Shown here piece by piece: positions 43,099-55,262 of a stretch of DNA of 64,000 bases; the stretch's first letter is position 1; each line of letters begins with the position of its first letter. Under the pieces are notes generated by a model. It was not told where the DNA came from. It was given only the letters and a program-made list of their open reading frames with translations, and did no database searches. The translations under genes and the position numbers were made by a program. Source of the DNA: an uncultured Bacteroidota bacterium (GTDB taxonomy: Bacteria; Bacteroidota; Bacteroidia; Bacteroidales; P3); contig UQXW01000002.1 of NCBI GenBank assembly GCA_900545215.1, positions 1-64,000 on the forward strand, written 5' to 3'.

Positions 43099-44841
43099 TC
43101 ATTTTACTAATCTGAACAACTTGTTCCAACGAATTTTGCCCAAGCCTGTTTTGTCTTTGTTGATTGAAAGCCATACAAATGAGGCTTTTCCGACGATATG
43201 GTCTTCCGGAACGAAGCCCCAATAACGGCTATCCGCCGAATTATGTCTGTTATCGCCCATCATCCAATAGTAATCCATCTTGAAGGTGTATTGTCTTGCG
43301 AGTTTGCCATTGATATAGTAGTTTATGCCGCGACGTTCCAGCTTGTTGTTTTCAAAAATCGTTATCGCTCTTTCATAAAACGCCAAGTTCTCTTCGTTCA
43401 AAGTGATTGTCATGCCTTTTTTCGGTATTTTGACAGGTCCGTAGAAGTCGACGTTCCAACGATACTTATCGACGAATGGGAAGAGATTGCCATCGGCAAA
43501 GCCTTTCATCGTGGTAACCCTCTCCACAGCCTCCACGTATGGCAGTTTTTTCAAATCCTCTATTATTTCCGCCGACAAAGGAAGCGTGGCATGGGTAACC
43601 GCTTTTGCAACCGTGGCACTGTCTATGCCCATTCGCAAGAAAAAATCATTCTTGTCGTACATCTGCAAATCCGGGTGAAAGAAAACCCTGCACGGAATCT
43701 TGACCGCATTATCCACAATCTCGGAATAGTTATACCCGTCTTTGTTCAACGGCAACACCTCTATACCGTAAGGATTTTTTTCCAACTCTCCGATTTGCTG
43801 TTTGTTCAAATCGATGTAACAATAAGAGTACATCATAGCCATATCCTCCTTGGATACGCCTATGTTCACAAGTTCCTTTTCATTCAAGGCATTATTGTTC
43901 GTTGTGATTATCTTGTATGTCAACTCGAAGTCCCGAGGGCTTTCAATCTGCTTGGAATCTATATAAACGATGCCGTTTTCCAACATGATGGTCTCCCCCG
44001 GCAAGCCTATACATCTTTTCACGAAGTTCTCTCTCTTGTCCACCGGTCTGGCAATTATGTCTCCGAATCTGTTCTTGTCCGACCATACGGCATCTCTTCC
44101 CACCTGTCTGACCAAGGAATAGTAACTTACATTACTCTGAAAGGCTGTCGATAACGTATCTCCGTCGGGATAGTTGAACACCACGGCATCTCCCCTCTGC
44201 ACCTTGCCGAAACCCGGCAATCTGTGGTAGCCGAGCTGAATCCAATCCACGTATGACTTTATTCCGAGCAAAGGAACGGTGTGATGCACCAAAGGAACCG
44301 CCAACGGAGTGTTCGGTATCCTCGGACCGTACGCCATTTTGGATACGAACAAATAATCTCCCACCAAGAGCGATTTCTCCATGGACGAGGTGGGAATGGT
44401 ATAAGCCTCGAAGAAAAACGTTCTTATCACGGTTGCCGCAACGATAGCGAACAATATGGCATCTGCCCAATCTCTCGCAACGGAGATTTTGTACTCCGGC
44501 AAATCCTTCGGGTGAGTGTATTCCTCCTTCTTCGCAAATCCCAAAAGCGGAAGAAAGACGAAAGGAAAGATAATGGACAAGAGTTGATACCAAAGATTGT
44601 TCTTTTTGAAACATTTGTCCGTCTCTACTATCATCAGCATTATCACGAACACGTTCAGAAAAGGAATAAGGCAATAGATGAACCACCAAAACTTCTTATC
44701 GATGATTTTAACCCAATACCACACATTCACGAACGGTATCAACACATACCAACTCTTCACTCCTGCTTTTCGGAATATCTTCCACAGTCCTGCAACGCTC
44801 AAAACGAACCCCGCCAAAATCAATACCAAATATATATCCAT
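43099..44841 (-). CDS. lepB: Signal peptidase I with N-terminal membrane domain
   Basis: A 580-residue membrane protease that removes signal peptides, much longer than the usual 320 or so. Residues 1-105 form a multi-helix membrane domain (DUF5684-like: [17 protein letters not shown]). The S26 protease follows, with the catalytic Ser in [20 protein letters not shown], the catalytic Lys in [14 protein letters not shown] and the closing motif [18 protein letters not shown]. An insertion of about 170 residues separates the last two motifs. The enlarged form is usual in Bacteroidota. The divergent S41 protease gene begins 76 bp away. Confidence 0.93.
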   Translation of the reverse strand: MDIYLVLILAGFVLSVAGLWKIFRKAGVKSWYVLIPFVNVWYWVKIIDKKFWWFIYCLIPFLNVFVIMLMIVETDKCFKKNNLWYQLLSIIFPFVFLPLLGFAKKEEYTHPKDLPEYKISVARDWADAILFAIVAATVIRTFFFEAYTIPTSSMEKSLLVGDYLFVSKMAYGPRIPNTPLAVPLVHHTVPLLGIKSYVDWIQLGYHRLPGFGKVQRGDAVVFNYPDGDTLSTAFQSNVSYYSLVRQVGRDAVWSDKNRFGDIIARPVDKRENFVKRCIGLPGETIMLENGIVYIDSKQIESPRDFELTYKIITTNNNALNEKELVNIGVSKEDMAMMYSYCYIDLNKQQIGELEKNPYGIEVLPLNKDGYNYSEIVDNAVKIPCRVFFHPDLQMYDKNDFFLRMGIDSATVAKAVTHATLPLSAEIIEDLKKLPYVEAVERVTTMKGFADGNLFPFVDKYRWNVDFYGPVKIPKKGMTITLNEENLAFYERAITIFENNKLERRGINYYINGKLARQYTFKMDYYWMMGDNRHNSADSRYWGFVPEDHIVGKASFVWLSINKDKTGLGKIRWNKLFRLVK

Positions 44842-44917
44842 GCTCTTTTTGTTTTTTGATTACAATAATAATTCACGCCTTTCAACGTTCCTCTCTTGTT
44901 ATTTATTGTTTGACGTT

Positions 44918-46684
44918 ATGAAAAGACTGAATTTGATTTTTTTCCTGCTTGCAGCCGTTACCATGCTTGCACAGAACAACGACAAAGACAAATTGAAAAC
45001 AGCTAATACCAAGTTGCTTCAAACCATCAACATGATCGACTACTTCTATGTGGACAATCCCGACATGGATAAGTTGTCGGAAAAAGGCATAGAAGCCATT
45101 TTGAAAGAATTGGATCCTCACAGCGTTTTCATCAACAAGGACGAAGTGGCGAAGATGAACGAACCCTTGGTCGGCAACTTCGACGGAATAGGCGTCAGCT
45201 TCCAATTCATGAACGATACCATACATGTGGTCGAAGTAATCAACGGAGGACCTTCCGAAAAGGTGGGAGTGCTTGCCGGAGACAAGATTGTGAAAGTCGA
45301 TAACCTCGCAGCAACGGGAGACACCATAAGGAACGATTGGGTTTTCAAACATCTGCGTGGCAAAAAAGGCACGAAGGTGAACATATCCGTCATTCGCGGG
45401 GACAGGAAAGAGCCGATAGTGTTCACCATAGTAAGGGACAAAATTCCAATCAACAGCATCGACACATGGTTCATGATAGATAAAGAGACCGGATACGTAA
45501 GGCTCAACCGCTTTGCTCAAAGTTCGAGCAAGGAACTCACGGACGCTTTAACAGAATTGCAGAAAGAGGGAATGAAGAGCCTTATTCTCGATTTGAGAGG
45601 CAACGTCGGCGGATACCTTAACACAGCCTTCGAAATATGCGACCAATTTCTCAGCGACGATAAGTTGATTGTCTATACCAAAGGCACGAAGTCTCCACGT
45701 CAGGAACTGAGAGCCGAGAAGAAAGGCATATTCGAGAAAGGGCGGTTGGTCATCATGGTCGATGAAGGTTCCGCATCGGCTTCCGAAATCCTCTCCGGAG
45801 CCGTTCAGGACTGGGATCGAGGTGTCATAGTCGGCAGAAGAACATTCGGAAAAGGTTTGGTGCAAAGACCGTTCGACCTTTACGACAAGTCCCAAATACG
45901 TCTGACAACCTCACGCTACTACACACCGAGCGGAAGGTGCATACAAAAGCCGTACGATGACGGAGTGGAAGAATACCAAAAGGATTACTACAAACGCTAC
46001 TCCCATGGCGAATTGCTTTCAGCCGATTCCGTTCACTTCCCCGACTCTTTGCGTTTCTACACTGCCGGCAAGAGAGTGGTCTATGGCGGAGGCGGCATAA
46101 TGCCCGATGTTTTCGTGCCGATAGATACCAACAGGGCTTCCGACTATCTCATCAACCTCCGTTCCAAAGGGCTCTTCAACAACTACGCTCTCAAATGGGT
46201 CGAAGAAAATCGGGAATCCTTCCTCAAAAAAGCCCCCGAATACAAGGACTTCTCCGAGGAATACGAGAAGATGAACGTATTGGCGGACTTCGAGAAGTAC
46301 GCCGAACAAGAGGGCGTAAGCAAACGACAAATCAAAAAGGAGTGGGTGAACCAAATAGTCCTCGACTACTTGAAGAAAGAAACCGAGGACACGACCGCAA
46401 GCAAATACGGCAGCTACTCCGATTACGCAAAAGCCCTCACAAGCGAGGATAAAATGATTGCGGAAATCATGAAGAAAGCCGAAATCGAAGATGGTAAGTT
46501 GCAAAAAGCCAACAAAGAATCCGAGAAGTACATAGCCTCGAGTCTGAAGGCTCTCATCGCCCGCAACCTCTACGGAGTGAAGTACTACTACATGACGATA
46601 TTCGAGAACGATAGGGAACTGCAAGAGGCAATCGACGTTTTGAAAGACACAAAACGCTACGACAAAATACTCAAAGCAAAATAG
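44918..46684 (+). CDS. S41-family C-terminal processing peptidase
   Basis: A 588-residue periplasmic protease starting at ATG 44918 with a signal peptide (KRLNLIFFLLAAVTMLAQ). The longer frame upstream overlaps lepB in antisense. A PDZ domain (about 95-165: GVSFQFMNDTIHVVEVINGG) precedes the catalytic core, with Ser in DEGSASASEILSGA and Lys in RRTFGKGLVQRPFDL, the Ser-Lys pair of Prc/CtpA enzymes. A long C-terminal helical region (430-588) follows. It probably trims or clears periplasmic proteins; the substrate is unknown. A strong shared terminator lies downstream. Confidence 0.93.
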   Translation: MKRLNLIFFLLAAVTMLAQNNDKDKLKTANTKLLQTINMIDYFYVDNPDMDKLSEKGIEAILKELDPHSVFINKDEVAKMNEPLVGNFDGIGVSFQFMNDTIHVVEVINGGPSEKVGVLAGDKIVKVDNLAATGDTIRNDWVFKHLRGKKGTKVNISVIRGDRKEPIVFTIVRDKIPINSIDTWFMIDKETGYVRLNRFAQSSSKELTDALTELQKEGMKSLILDLRGNVGGYLNTAFEICDQFLSDDKLIVYTKGTKSPRQELRAEKKGIFEKGRLVIMVDEGSASASEILSGAVQDWDRGVIVGRRTFGKGLVQRPFDLYDKSQIRLTTSRYYTPSGRCIQKPYDDGVEEYQKDYYKRYSHGELLSADSVHFPDSLRFYTAGKRVVYGGGGIMPDVFVPIDTNRASDYLINLRSKGLFNNYALKWVEENRESFLKKAPEYKDFSEEYEKMNVLADFEKYAEQEGVSKRQIKKEWVNQIVLDYLKKETEDTTASKYGSYSDYAKALTSEDKMIAEIMKKAEIEDGKLQKANKESEKYIASSLKALIARNLYGVKYYYMTIFENDRELQEAIDVLKDTKRYDKILKAK

Positions 46685-46718
46685 AATTTCATGAAACGGC
46701 GAAAGAAAAAAATCTTCC

Positions 46719-46756
46719 GCCGTTTTAATTTACCGAAACGCCGCCTCTACGGCAGA
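46719..46756. repeat. GC-rich palindromic intergenic repeat, short copy
   Basis: cgccgttttaatttaccgaaacgccgcc, a shortened relative of the repeats at 48590 and 63100. Confidence 0.4.
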
Positions 46757-46798
46757 AGAAAGAAAGAGGAACGCCTGACGACGCTCCTCTTTCTTTCT
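46757..46798. terminator. Bidirectional terminator between S41 protease and pyrG
   Basis: Arms AGAAAGAAAGAGGA and TCCTCTTTCTTTCT form a perfect 14-bp stem between convergent genes. Confidence 0.85.
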
Positions 46799-46813
46799 AA
46801 ACACCGAACTATG

Positions 46814-48436
<1,623 letters not shown>

Positions 48437-48465
48437 TTAGTAGAAAAACTAACCTATACGGTTTG

Positions 48466-48473
48466 CAAAGGTA
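48466..48473 (-). promoter_or_regulatory. pyrG promoter -7 box
   Basis: TACCTTTG on the minus strand, 42 bp before the chosen start. Confidence 0.7.
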
Positions 48474-48589
48474 GTCAAAAAAAACGTTGTGCAGCCCTTT
48501 CCGTCCCATAATCTTTCCATCTGCACACCGGCAAAAGCCGCCATACCGACCTTATCGCACTTATGCAAGCACCCCTGCCCGCCAAGCAC

Positions 48590-48668
48590 TTGTCGAAACG
48601 CCCTTTCTGTAAATCGAAACGGCGTAAGAATTTACCGAAACGCCCTAAGAATTCCACCGAACGGCAAT
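48590..48668. repeat. GC-rich palindromic intergenic repeat, copy 2
   Basis: tgtcgaaacgccc, cgaaacggcgtaagaattt, ccgaaacgccctaagaatt: three tandem versions of the repeat word in one gap. Confidence 0.6.
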
Positions 48669-48681
48669 TCGACAAAGGGAA

Positions 48682-49500
48682 CTATAACTCCACCACGGGG
48701 ACGGACTGCCAGTCGATGAGCTTTTCGGCGGTGGCTATGTCCGTGAAAGGGTATTCGGTCAACCAACGCCGCAGTTTCTTTTCCGCTCCTTGCAAACCGA
48801 CGTAGGATTTGAACTTTCTTGCCTGCGAAATATTGCCTACAACGGGCTGTGCGGCATCGAAATCCCGTGGGTGTACGTAGGTCAGAAGGTAATCCTTGTT
48901 TCGTTCGGAGAAATACCGTATCAATCCGTAGGGAAGCAGACGGAAATAACCTCCTCCGAGGAAGCCGAAGCCTTTTCCGAGGAATGAAATCGATGTGGGC
49001 GGAAACTCCTTTATCGTTCTGCCATTATATTCGAGTAAACAGGGCTTTGCTCTTTCTATTATCTTCTTTCCGAATTGGTGATTGATACTTACGCAGGAAC
49101 AATCCGTCTCTATTCCACAGGCGAAAAGTTCTTTCACATAATCCTTTCTCACAGCGAAACACGGGGCTCTGAACTTGGATACGCTTTTTCCCACAAAGGC
49201 TTCGACAATGTCCTTGGCTCTAAGAACATCTTGGCGGAACTCTTCCGTGGACATTTTGGTCGCTTCCACATGTCTGTATCCGTGCAAACCGATATCGAAA
49301 CGTCGTGCAATCTCTTGCAATATGTCTGTATGCTTACTGACAATCTCGCCTTGGATAAAGAATGTGGCTTTTATGTTCATACTGTCAAGTATATCCAACA
49401 ACAATCCCACTTCCTGCTCCAAACGGGATTCATAATGCACATCATGCTTCTCTCCCAATAAAGTGAAGTATTCCTCAACGTCAACCGTCAGTATATTCAT
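48682..49500 (-). CDS. Polysaccharide deacetylase (NodB-type, DUF3473-like C-terminus)
   Basis: A 272-residue protein from ATG 49500 (MNILTVDVEEYFTLLG). The open frame upstream adds residues not seen in the family. The NodB fold shows the first metal/acid motif LTVDVEEYF, the metal-binding GLHGYRHVEA (His-x3-His) and FRAPCFAVRKD. The end has YVHPRDFDAAQP, as in the PEP-CTERM/XrtA-associated deacetylase branch with a DUF3473 tail. There is no signal peptide, which fits that branch. It removes acetyl groups from a surface or exported glycan; the substrate is unknown. No other polysaccharide genes are adjacent. Confidence 0.85.
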   Translation of the reverse strand: MNILTVDVEEYFTLLGEKHDVHYESRLEQEVGLLLDILDSMNIKATFFIQGEIVSKHTDILQEIARRFDIGLHGYRHVEATKMSTEEFRQDVLRAKDIVEAFVGKSVSKFRAPCFAVRKDYVKELFACGIETDCSCVSINHQFGKKIIERAKPCLLEYNGRTIKEFPPTSISFLGKGFGFLGGGYFRLLPYGLIRYFSERNKDYLLTYVHPRDFDAAQPVVGNISQARKFKSYVGLQGAEKKLRRWLTEYPFTDIATAEKLIDWQSVPVVEL

Positions 49501-49664
49501 CTTGAAAAGCCTTTCCTTGTTATTGATTTCACGAAACCATAACGCAAAACAAAAAGGAATATTTTTCATACTTCATAAGACCGCCGGAAAACAGCCGTTC
49601 CAACCGCCAAAGCGTAAATCCGATATTTTTTTTCGACGATTTCTTTGCTCTGTAAAAAAACTTG

Positions 49665-49672
49665 TATATTTG
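49665..49672 (+). promoter_or_regulatory. Promoter -7 box of the gene at 49702
   Basis: TATATTTG, 30 bp before ATG 49702. Confidence 0.65.
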
Positions 49673-49701
49673 CAAGCACAAAATTGTTAAATCATACAGC
49701 T

Positions 49702-50508
49702 ATGAAGAAATTAAAAAGAGTATCGGTGCTTGCGATTGCTTTGCTTGCAATGACACCTGCGGCATGGTCGCAAACGGCAAAAGAGGTTCTGACCAAGGTT
49801 TTCGAGAATGTGGAGAAAAACTACAACCTTGCAGATGTTTACAAACGCTATGATGCAAGGCTTATCCGCACAAAGGACGACAGCTTGGTTAAGGCATTCA
49901 ATCAGGATTTGATTATAAACTATCCGAAAAAGATTACTAAAAATCCTGATATTGTATGGTATTCCAACAAGGGTTTCCCGAAAAAGGATTTTCGGATAAA
50001 AAAATTGAGTATTGACGTTGTTCGAAATTGGTATGGCAGTTTCAGTAAAGATTCGGAGCGTTTCTTTTCGGATAAAGACAGCATGACTTTGAGCGATGAG
50101 GGCGATCAATATGTTATCAACTGGATTAGCAGACACCAAAAGAACGACTATCACAGTGTCTTGTACATCAACAAAAGTGATTTTGCAATAGTCGCAGTCG
50201 AAGGAAAGGCTTGCTACCATGCAAAGAAAGATAAAACTACGAACGCATTAAGATGGGTTGTTGTAAAACCACTTGCATACAGTACCTATCACTCTTACGG
50301 CAAGAAGAATGGCAAGTATGAACTTCTTTCTTACAGAGACAGTAGTGAAATATTGTGGGATAATTGCTTTACCGGCAAGGAGATTAGTTCGGAGAATTGT
50401 ACGGTTGATTTTTCGGGCTATTGCGACAATCCGGAAGGTAAGAAGAATAAGCAAGAGTCTATGAGCCGTGAGAAGGCTTCGGCTTTGGCTGCCGAGATTG
50501 GCAAATAA
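49702..50508 (+). CDS. Secreted hypothetical protein
   Basis: A 268-residue protein with a clear signal peptide (KKLKRVSVLAIALLAMTPAAWSQ) counted from ATG 49702; the earlier ATG at 49645 precedes the promoter. The mature part opens KEVLTKVFENVEKNYNLADV and continues with mixed beta-strand-like segments (DYHSVLYINKSDFAIVAVEG). Its outline is like the outer-membrane-lipoprotein carrier/MucB type of fold seen in many Bacteroidota secreted proteins, but no firm family is assigned. It stands alone, with its own promoter and terminator. Confidence 0.7.
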   Translation: MKKLKRVSVLAIALLAMTPAAWSQTAKEVLTKVFENVEKNYNLADVYKRYDARLIRTKDDSLVKAFNQDLIINYPKKITKNPDIVWYSNKGFPKKDFRIKKLSIDVVRNWYGSFSKDSERFFSDKDSMTLSDEGDQYVINWISRHQKNDYHSVLYINKSDFAIVAVEGKACYHAKKDKTTNALRWVVVKPLAYSTYHSYGKKNGKYELLSYRDSSEILWDNCFTGKEISSENCTVDFSGYCDNPEGKKNKQESMSREKASALAAEIGK

Positions 50509-50537
50509 GCTCTCCCGCAATGGCGGCATACTGAAAA

Positions 50538-50580
50538 GAAATAGGGCGTTCCGATAAGTGAAACGCCCTATTCTTTTTTT
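50538..50580 (+). terminator. Terminator between the gene at 49702 and leuS
   Basis: AATAGGGCGTT (50540-50550) and AACGCCCTATT (50562-50572), then seven T residues. It can act in both directions. Confidence 0.9.
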
Positions 50581-50602
50581 ACCGCTGCGATGGCAAGAGA
50601 AC

Positions 50603-53389
50603 TTATGCCACTATGTTGATGATTTTTTTCGGTACGTAGATGATTTTCTTTACTTCCTTACCATCAAGAAACTTCTGCACATCGGCATTGGCTTTTACGG
50701 CTTCTTCCAATGCGTTGCGGTCGATGTCAAGCGGGAATTCAAGGAATGTTCTCGTCTTTCCGTTTATTGAAACGGGGTACTTGAAGCTGTTTTCTTCCAA
50801 TACGCCTGCATCAAACTTAGGAAAGGCAGCTCGACTTATGCTTTCGGCATGTCCCAACTGCTGCCATAGTTCCTCGCAAATGTGAGGAGCAAATGGGGAA
50901 AGCAGAATGGTAAGAGGTTCTATGATGGAACGTTTGTTGCATTTCAAGGCTCCGAGTTCGTTGACGCATATCATGAAGGTGGATACGGCGGTATTGAGCG
51001 AGAAACGCTCTATGTCGTCCTGTACTTTCTTGATTGTGCGGTGCAGGATTTTGAGTTCTTCACGGCTTGCCGCCTCTTCGCTGATGTCGAAGGCTTCTGC
51101 CTTGTGGCTCAAAAGCCAGAACTTACGGACGAAACGGCTCACACCCTCGATGCCTTTGGTATCCCATGGCTTGGATTGTTCTATCGGTCCGAGGAACATT
51201 TCATACAGGCGGAGGGTGTCCGCTCCGTATTTCTCGACGAGCTCATCCGGATTTTGGACATTGTAGAGGCTTTTGCTCATCTTCTCGATCTCGCTGCCGC
51301 AGATGTATTTGCCGTCTTCCAATTCAAATTCCGCATCGGCAAACTCTGCTCTCCATGCACGGAACTTGTCCAAATCCAAAACGTCATTGTCAACCATATT
51401 GATGTCAACGTGTATGGGGTCGGTGTTGTAGGCGTTCTTCAAGTTGAATGACACGAATTTGTTGCTGCCTTTAACTCTGTAAACGAACTGACTTCGTCCC
51501 TGTATCATGCCTTGGTTGATGAGTTTCTTGTATGGCTCGTCCTTGCATACGATTCCGAGGTCGAAGAGAAATTTACAGATGAAGCGTGAATACAGAAGGT
51601 GTCCCGTTGCATGCTCGCTGCCTCCCACGTAAAGATCCACGTTTTCCCAATAACGGTTTGCCTCTTCGGATACGAAGGCTCGGTCGTTGTGCGGATCCAT
51701 GTAGCGAATGGAGTAAGCGTTCGAGCCTGCGAAGCCCGGCATTGTATTGTAATCGTAACGCCAACCCTCTTTCGTACACCAGTTCTTGGCTCTTGCAAGG
51801 GGTGCATCGCCGTTTTCCGTCGGCAGATACTTATCCACCTCGGGTAATTTCAAAGGCAGTTCCTCTTCCGGCAAGGCGTATGGAATGTCGTCTTTGTAAT
51901 AAATCGGGAAAGGCTCGCCCCAATATCTCTGACGCGAGAAGATGGCGTCTCTCAAACGGTAGTTCGTTGTACCGAATCCGAGTTTCATCTCCTCTATCCG
52001 GTGTATTGCCGTCTTGATTGCCTGTTTTACGTCCAAGCCGTCGAGGAAATCGGAATTCACGAGTGTGCCTTCTTTGCTGTCTTTGCTCTCCTGCCAAAGC
52101 GAGGTGTCGCTTGGTTGTTCGCCTTTCGGTACGACGACCTGAACAATCGGCAAATCGAACTTGCGGGCAAAGGCAAAGTCTCTGCTGTCATGGGCAGGCA
52201 CTGCCATCACGGCACCGCTTCCGTATCCGGAAAGGACGTAATCGGAAATCCAAATCGGTATTCTCTTGCCGCTGAAAGGGTGAACGGCATAGCTGCCTGT
52301 GAAAACACCGCTCACTTTCTTCACTTCGCTTTGTCTTTCACGCTCGCTGCGGTTCTTGGCAAAGGCAACATATTCTTCAACCTGCTGCTTGCATTCGGGA
52401 CTTGTGAGGGTCGGTATCATTTCATGCTCCGGACAAAGCACCATGAAGGTAACTCCGAAGATTGTATCGGCTCTTGTGGTGAATACTTCCAAGGTTTCGC
52501 CGCTTTCCGTCTTGAAGTTAAGACTTGCTCCACGGCTTTTACCTATCCAGTTTCGCTGTATCTCTTTTATGGAGTCCGTCCAATCCAAATTCTCCAAGCC
52601 TTCGAGCAACCTCTCTGCGTATGCTGTTATTCTCAAACTCCACTGACGCATCTTCTTTCTTTCGACAGGGTAGCCTCCTCTTACGCTTACGCCGTTCACG
52701 ACTTCATCGTTGGCGAGTACCGTACCCAATTCGCTGCACCAGTTGACCATGGAATCGGACAGATAAGCCAAACGATAGTTCATAAGCATGTCGCTCTTCT
52801 GCTTTTCGGTGAAGCTGTTCCATTGTTCTGCCGTGAATGTCTCGCAATCGGAGTGTGCGGCGTTTATTCCGCCCTCTCCTCCGTTGCCTTGCTTGGAAAA
52901 GACTTCTTCAAGCTCTGAAATGGGGCGTGCTTTCTGCGTATCGTTGCAATAATAACTGCCGAATAATTTGAGGAATATCCATTGCGTCCACTTGTAATAG
53001 CGTTCGTCGCATGTCCTTACCTCTCTGTCCCAATCGTATGACAATCCCAAGATGTCCAACTGCTGCCTGTATCGGTTGATGTTGCGTTCCGTCGTTATGG
53101 CAGGGTGTTGTCCCGTTTGGATTGCGTACTGCTCTGCCGGCAATCCGTAAGAATCATAACCCATGGGGTGAAGCACGTTAAAGCCTTGCAGACGCTTGTA
53201 ACGCGAAAAGATGTCCGAGGCGATGTATCCCAAGGGGTGACCGACGTGAAGCCCCGCTCCCGACGGGTAAGGGAACATATCCAAGACGTAATACTTGGGT
53301 TTGCTTTTATCGATTTCGGCTTTGAAAGTTTTATGTTCTGCCCAATAGGCCTGCCATTTGGCTTCTGTTTCTTTGAAATTGTAATCCAT
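50603..53389 (-). CDS. leuS: Leucyl-tRNA synthetase
   Basis: A 928-residue class I enzyme that charges tRNA-Leu. The HIGH-type motif is [14 protein letters not shown] near residue 50 and the KMSKS loop is [12 protein letters not shown] near 710. The CP1 editing domain lies between them ([30 protein letters not shown] loop [16 protein letters not shown]). The anticodon-binding helical domain and a C-terminal domain follow. It begins 3 bp after the rlmD stop, so the two are in one operon. Confidence 0.97.
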   Translation of the reverse strand: MDYNFKETEAKWQAYWAEHKTFKAEIDKSKPKYYVLDMFPYPSGAGLHVGHPLGYIASDIFSRYKRLQGFNVLHPMGYDSYGLPAEQYAIQTGQHPAITTERNINRYRQQLDILGLSYDWDREVRTCDERYYKWTQWIFLKLFGSYYCNDTQKARPISELEEVFSKQGNGGEGGINAAHSDCETFTAEQWNSFTEKQKSDMLMNYRLAYLSDSMVNWCSELGTVLANDEVVNGVSVRGGYPVERKKMRQWSLRITAYAERLLEGLENLDWTDSIKEIQRNWIGKSRGASLNFKTESGETLEVFTTRADTIFGVTFMVLCPEHEMIPTLTSPECKQQVEEYVAFAKNRSERERQSEVKKVSGVFTGSYAVHPFSGKRIPIWISDYVLSGYGSGAVMAVPAHDSRDFAFARKFDLPIVQVVVPKGEQPSDTSLWQESKDSKEGTLVNSDFLDGLDVKQAIKTAIHRIEEMKLGFGTTNYRLRDAIFSRQRYWGEPFPIYYKDDIPYALPEEELPLKLPEVDKYLPTENGDAPLARAKNWCTKEGWRYDYNTMPGFAGSNAYSIRYMDPHNDRAFVSEEANRYWENVDLYVGGSEHATGHLLYSRFICKFLFDLGIVCKDEPYKKLINQGMIQGRSQFVYRVKGSNKFVSFNLKNAYNTDPIHVDINMVDNDVLDLDKFRAWRAEFADAEFELEDGKYICGSEIEKMSKSLYNVQNPDELVEKYGADTLRLYEMFLGPIEQSKPWDTKGIEGVSRFVRKFWLLSHKAEAFDISEEAASREELKILHRTIKKVQDDIERFSLNTAVSTFMICVNELGALKCNKRSIIEPLTILLSPFAPHICEELWQQLGHAESISRAAFPKFDAGVLEENSFKYPVSINGKTRTFLEFPLDIDRNALEEAVKANADVQKFLDGKEVKKIIYVPKKIINIVA

Positions 53390-53392
53390 TTT

Positions 53393-54814
53393 TCAGTCTT
53401 GCTTTAATATCAATTCGACAACGTTTTCCACATGTTGGGTATGGGGAAACATATCCACGGGACGAATTCTGCCTACATTGTATTTCTCTTTCAAAAGGAA
53501 GATGTCCCGAGCCTGTGTTGCGGGATTGCAGGAGATGTAAACGATTTTGCGTGGGGCTATCTTCAATATTTGTTTGACCACGCTCTCTGCCATTCCGGCT
53601 CTCGGCGGGTCGGTGATTATGATTTGCGGACGACCGTTTCGAGTTACGAAATCGTCGTCGAGTATCTTCGCCATGTCGCCTGCATGGAATACTGCGTTGT
53701 TTATGCCATTGTATTCGGCGTTCGAACGTGCGTCTTCCACCGCGTCCTCCACATATTCCACGCCTACGACTTTCTTTGCCGAGCGTGCAATGTAGTTGGC
53801 TATCGTTCCGCAACCTGTATATAGGTCATAAACCGTGTCTTCTTTCGTTATCTCCGCAAATTCCGTCGCTTGGCGATAAAGTCTTTCGGCTTGCAGCGAA
53901 TTGGTTTGGTAAAAGGTCTTAGGGCGTATTTTGAAGCGTAGAGCCTCTCCCCCGTCGAATGCCGCCATGCGTTCTTCCATGAAATCCTTTCCCGAATACA
54001 ATATTATGTTTTGGTCGCCGAGAGTGTCATTGAACTTCTCATTGACACAATACATGAGGGTAGTGATTTGCGGGAAGTTGGTTCCGAGGTCTTCGAGCAA
54101 AGGTATGATTTCCTCGCTCTGCGAAGCGAAAACGACAATGACCATAAGGTCTCCCGTACCGGTCGTACGGATAATCAGGTTTCGCATCAAGCCATCGTGA
54201 TTTCTTATATCGTAGTACGGTAATGCGTGTTCGCTGCAATAAGTCCTCAGATGGTTGCGGATTTCGTTCGACGGCTCTCTCTGCAAGGCACAATACCCGA
54301 TGTCCAAAACCTTATCGAAGAAACCGGGTACATGAAAGCCGAAAGCCCCTCGGGCTGGCATGGTTTTATCGTAGTTTTCCACCCATGCTTTTGTGGAGAA
54401 GGTATATTCTAATTTGTTGCGATATTCGCTTGTCTTCTCGGAAGGCAGAATGGGAAGCATGTGCGAGCAATCCGCCTTGGCGATACGCTCCAAATTATCC
54501 CTGACCTGTTTTTGTTTATAGAAGACTTGGCTTTCGTAATTCATCGTCTGCCATTTGCAACCGCCGCAAACGGTGAAATGTTCGCACAACGGTTCCACCC
54601 TGAGGGGCGAATACTTGTGGAATTTCACAGCCTTGGCTTGTGCGAAGTTCTTTTTCTTGCGATAAACCTCCAAATCCACCACATCTCCCGGCACGACAAA
54701 AGGCACGAACACCACAAGGTCATCTACCTTCGCAATGCAGTTCCCCTCCGAACCGGCTTCCAATATCTCGACCTGTTCGAGAATCAATCTCGTTTTCGTT
54801 TTCTTCAACTTCAT
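53393..54814 (-). CDS. rlmD: 23S rRNA (uracil-5-)-methyltransferase RlmD/RumA family
   Basis: A 473-residue SAM-dependent enzyme that methylates uracil in 23S rRNA (U1939 in the Escherichia coli enzyme). From ATG 54814, a TRAM RNA-binding domain (about 10-65) is followed by a [4Fe-4S] site (CEHFTVCGGCKW). The Rossmann domain has DLYTGCGTIANYIA, and the catalytic motifs are TDPPRAGM and KIVYISCNPATQARD (nucleophile Cys). The symbol is by family; TrmA-type relatives are similar. It is the first gene of the rlmD-leuS operon. Confidence 0.9.
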   Translation of the reverse strand: MKLKKTKTRLILEQVEILEAGSEGNCIAKVDDLVVFVPFVVPGDVVDLEVYRKKKNFAQAKAVKFHKYSPLRVEPLCEHFTVCGGCKWQTMNYESQVFYKQKQVRDNLERIAKADCSHMLPILPSEKTSEYRNKLEYTFSTKAWVENYDKTMPARGAFGFHVPGFFDKVLDIGYCALQREPSNEIRNHLRTYCSEHALPYYDIRNHDGLMRNLIIRTTGTGDLMVIVVFASQSEEIIPLLEDLGTNFPQITTLMYCVNEKFNDTLGDQNIILYSGKDFMEERMAAFDGGEALRFKIRPKTFYQTNSLQAERLYRQATEFAEITKEDTVYDLYTGCGTIANYIARSAKKVVGVEYVEDAVEDARSNAEYNGINNAVFHAGDMAKILDDDFVTRNGRPQIIITDPPRAGMAESVVKQILKIAPRKIVYISCNPATQARDIFLLKEKYNVGRIRPVDMFPHTQHVENVVELILKQD

Positions 54815-54912
54815 CACCCGATTATGAAAAACACAAAAAAGAAGCATTGGAATACTTCAATGCTTCTCGTAAATATCTTTCGGTTTCTCTCTTATCAAAA
54901 AAGAGCGGTAAA

Positions 54913-55059
54913 CTATCTCTCGTCAGAAACGGTTAGTTTGTGTCTGCCGTGAGCTCTACGAGCAGCTAAAACTCTCCTACCATTGGCTGTTGCCATTCTT
55001 TCTCTGAAACCATGCTTGTTTACTCTTTTCCTGCGTGAAGGTTGAAATGTTCTTTTCAT
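54913..55059 (-). CDS. rpmH: 50S ribosomal protein L34
   Basis: A 48-residue, very basic ribosomal protein. The start [20 protein letters not shown] and the block [19 protein letters not shown] are diagnostic of L34. It lies in the gap between rlmD and the gene at 55263. Elsewhere rpmH often neighbours dnaA or rnpA, but neither is present here. The promoter box is at 55084-55091. Confidence 0.96.
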   Translation of the reverse strand: MKRTFQPSRRKRVNKHGFRERMATANGRRVLAARRAHGRHKLTVSDER

Positions 55060-55083
55060 CGTATGTTACTTGTTTTTGAGGTG

Positions 55084-55091
55084 CAAAGGTA
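55084..55091 (-). promoter_or_regulatory. rpmH promoter -7 box
   Basis: TACCTTTG on the minus strand, 25 bp before the start codon. Confidence 0.78.
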
Positions 55092-55185
55092 CGATATTTT
55101 TTCATACGGACGACACTCCGATTGATTTTTTTTGTCGTTTCGGCGTTTTTTGTTCCTCTTTTCTTGGAAGTAAGGTTTTTTTTCG

Positions 55186-55193
55186 TACATTTG
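55186..55193 (+). promoter_or_regulatory. Promoter -7 box of the 55263-secG operon
   Basis: TACATTTG, 70 bp before ATG 55263. Confidence 0.65.
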
Positions 55194-55262
55194 CCGACTG
55201 TTTCCGCAAAGGAGAAAAAGTATTAAAAAACAATAAAAGCGGCTTCACTGTCGCAGGAAAGC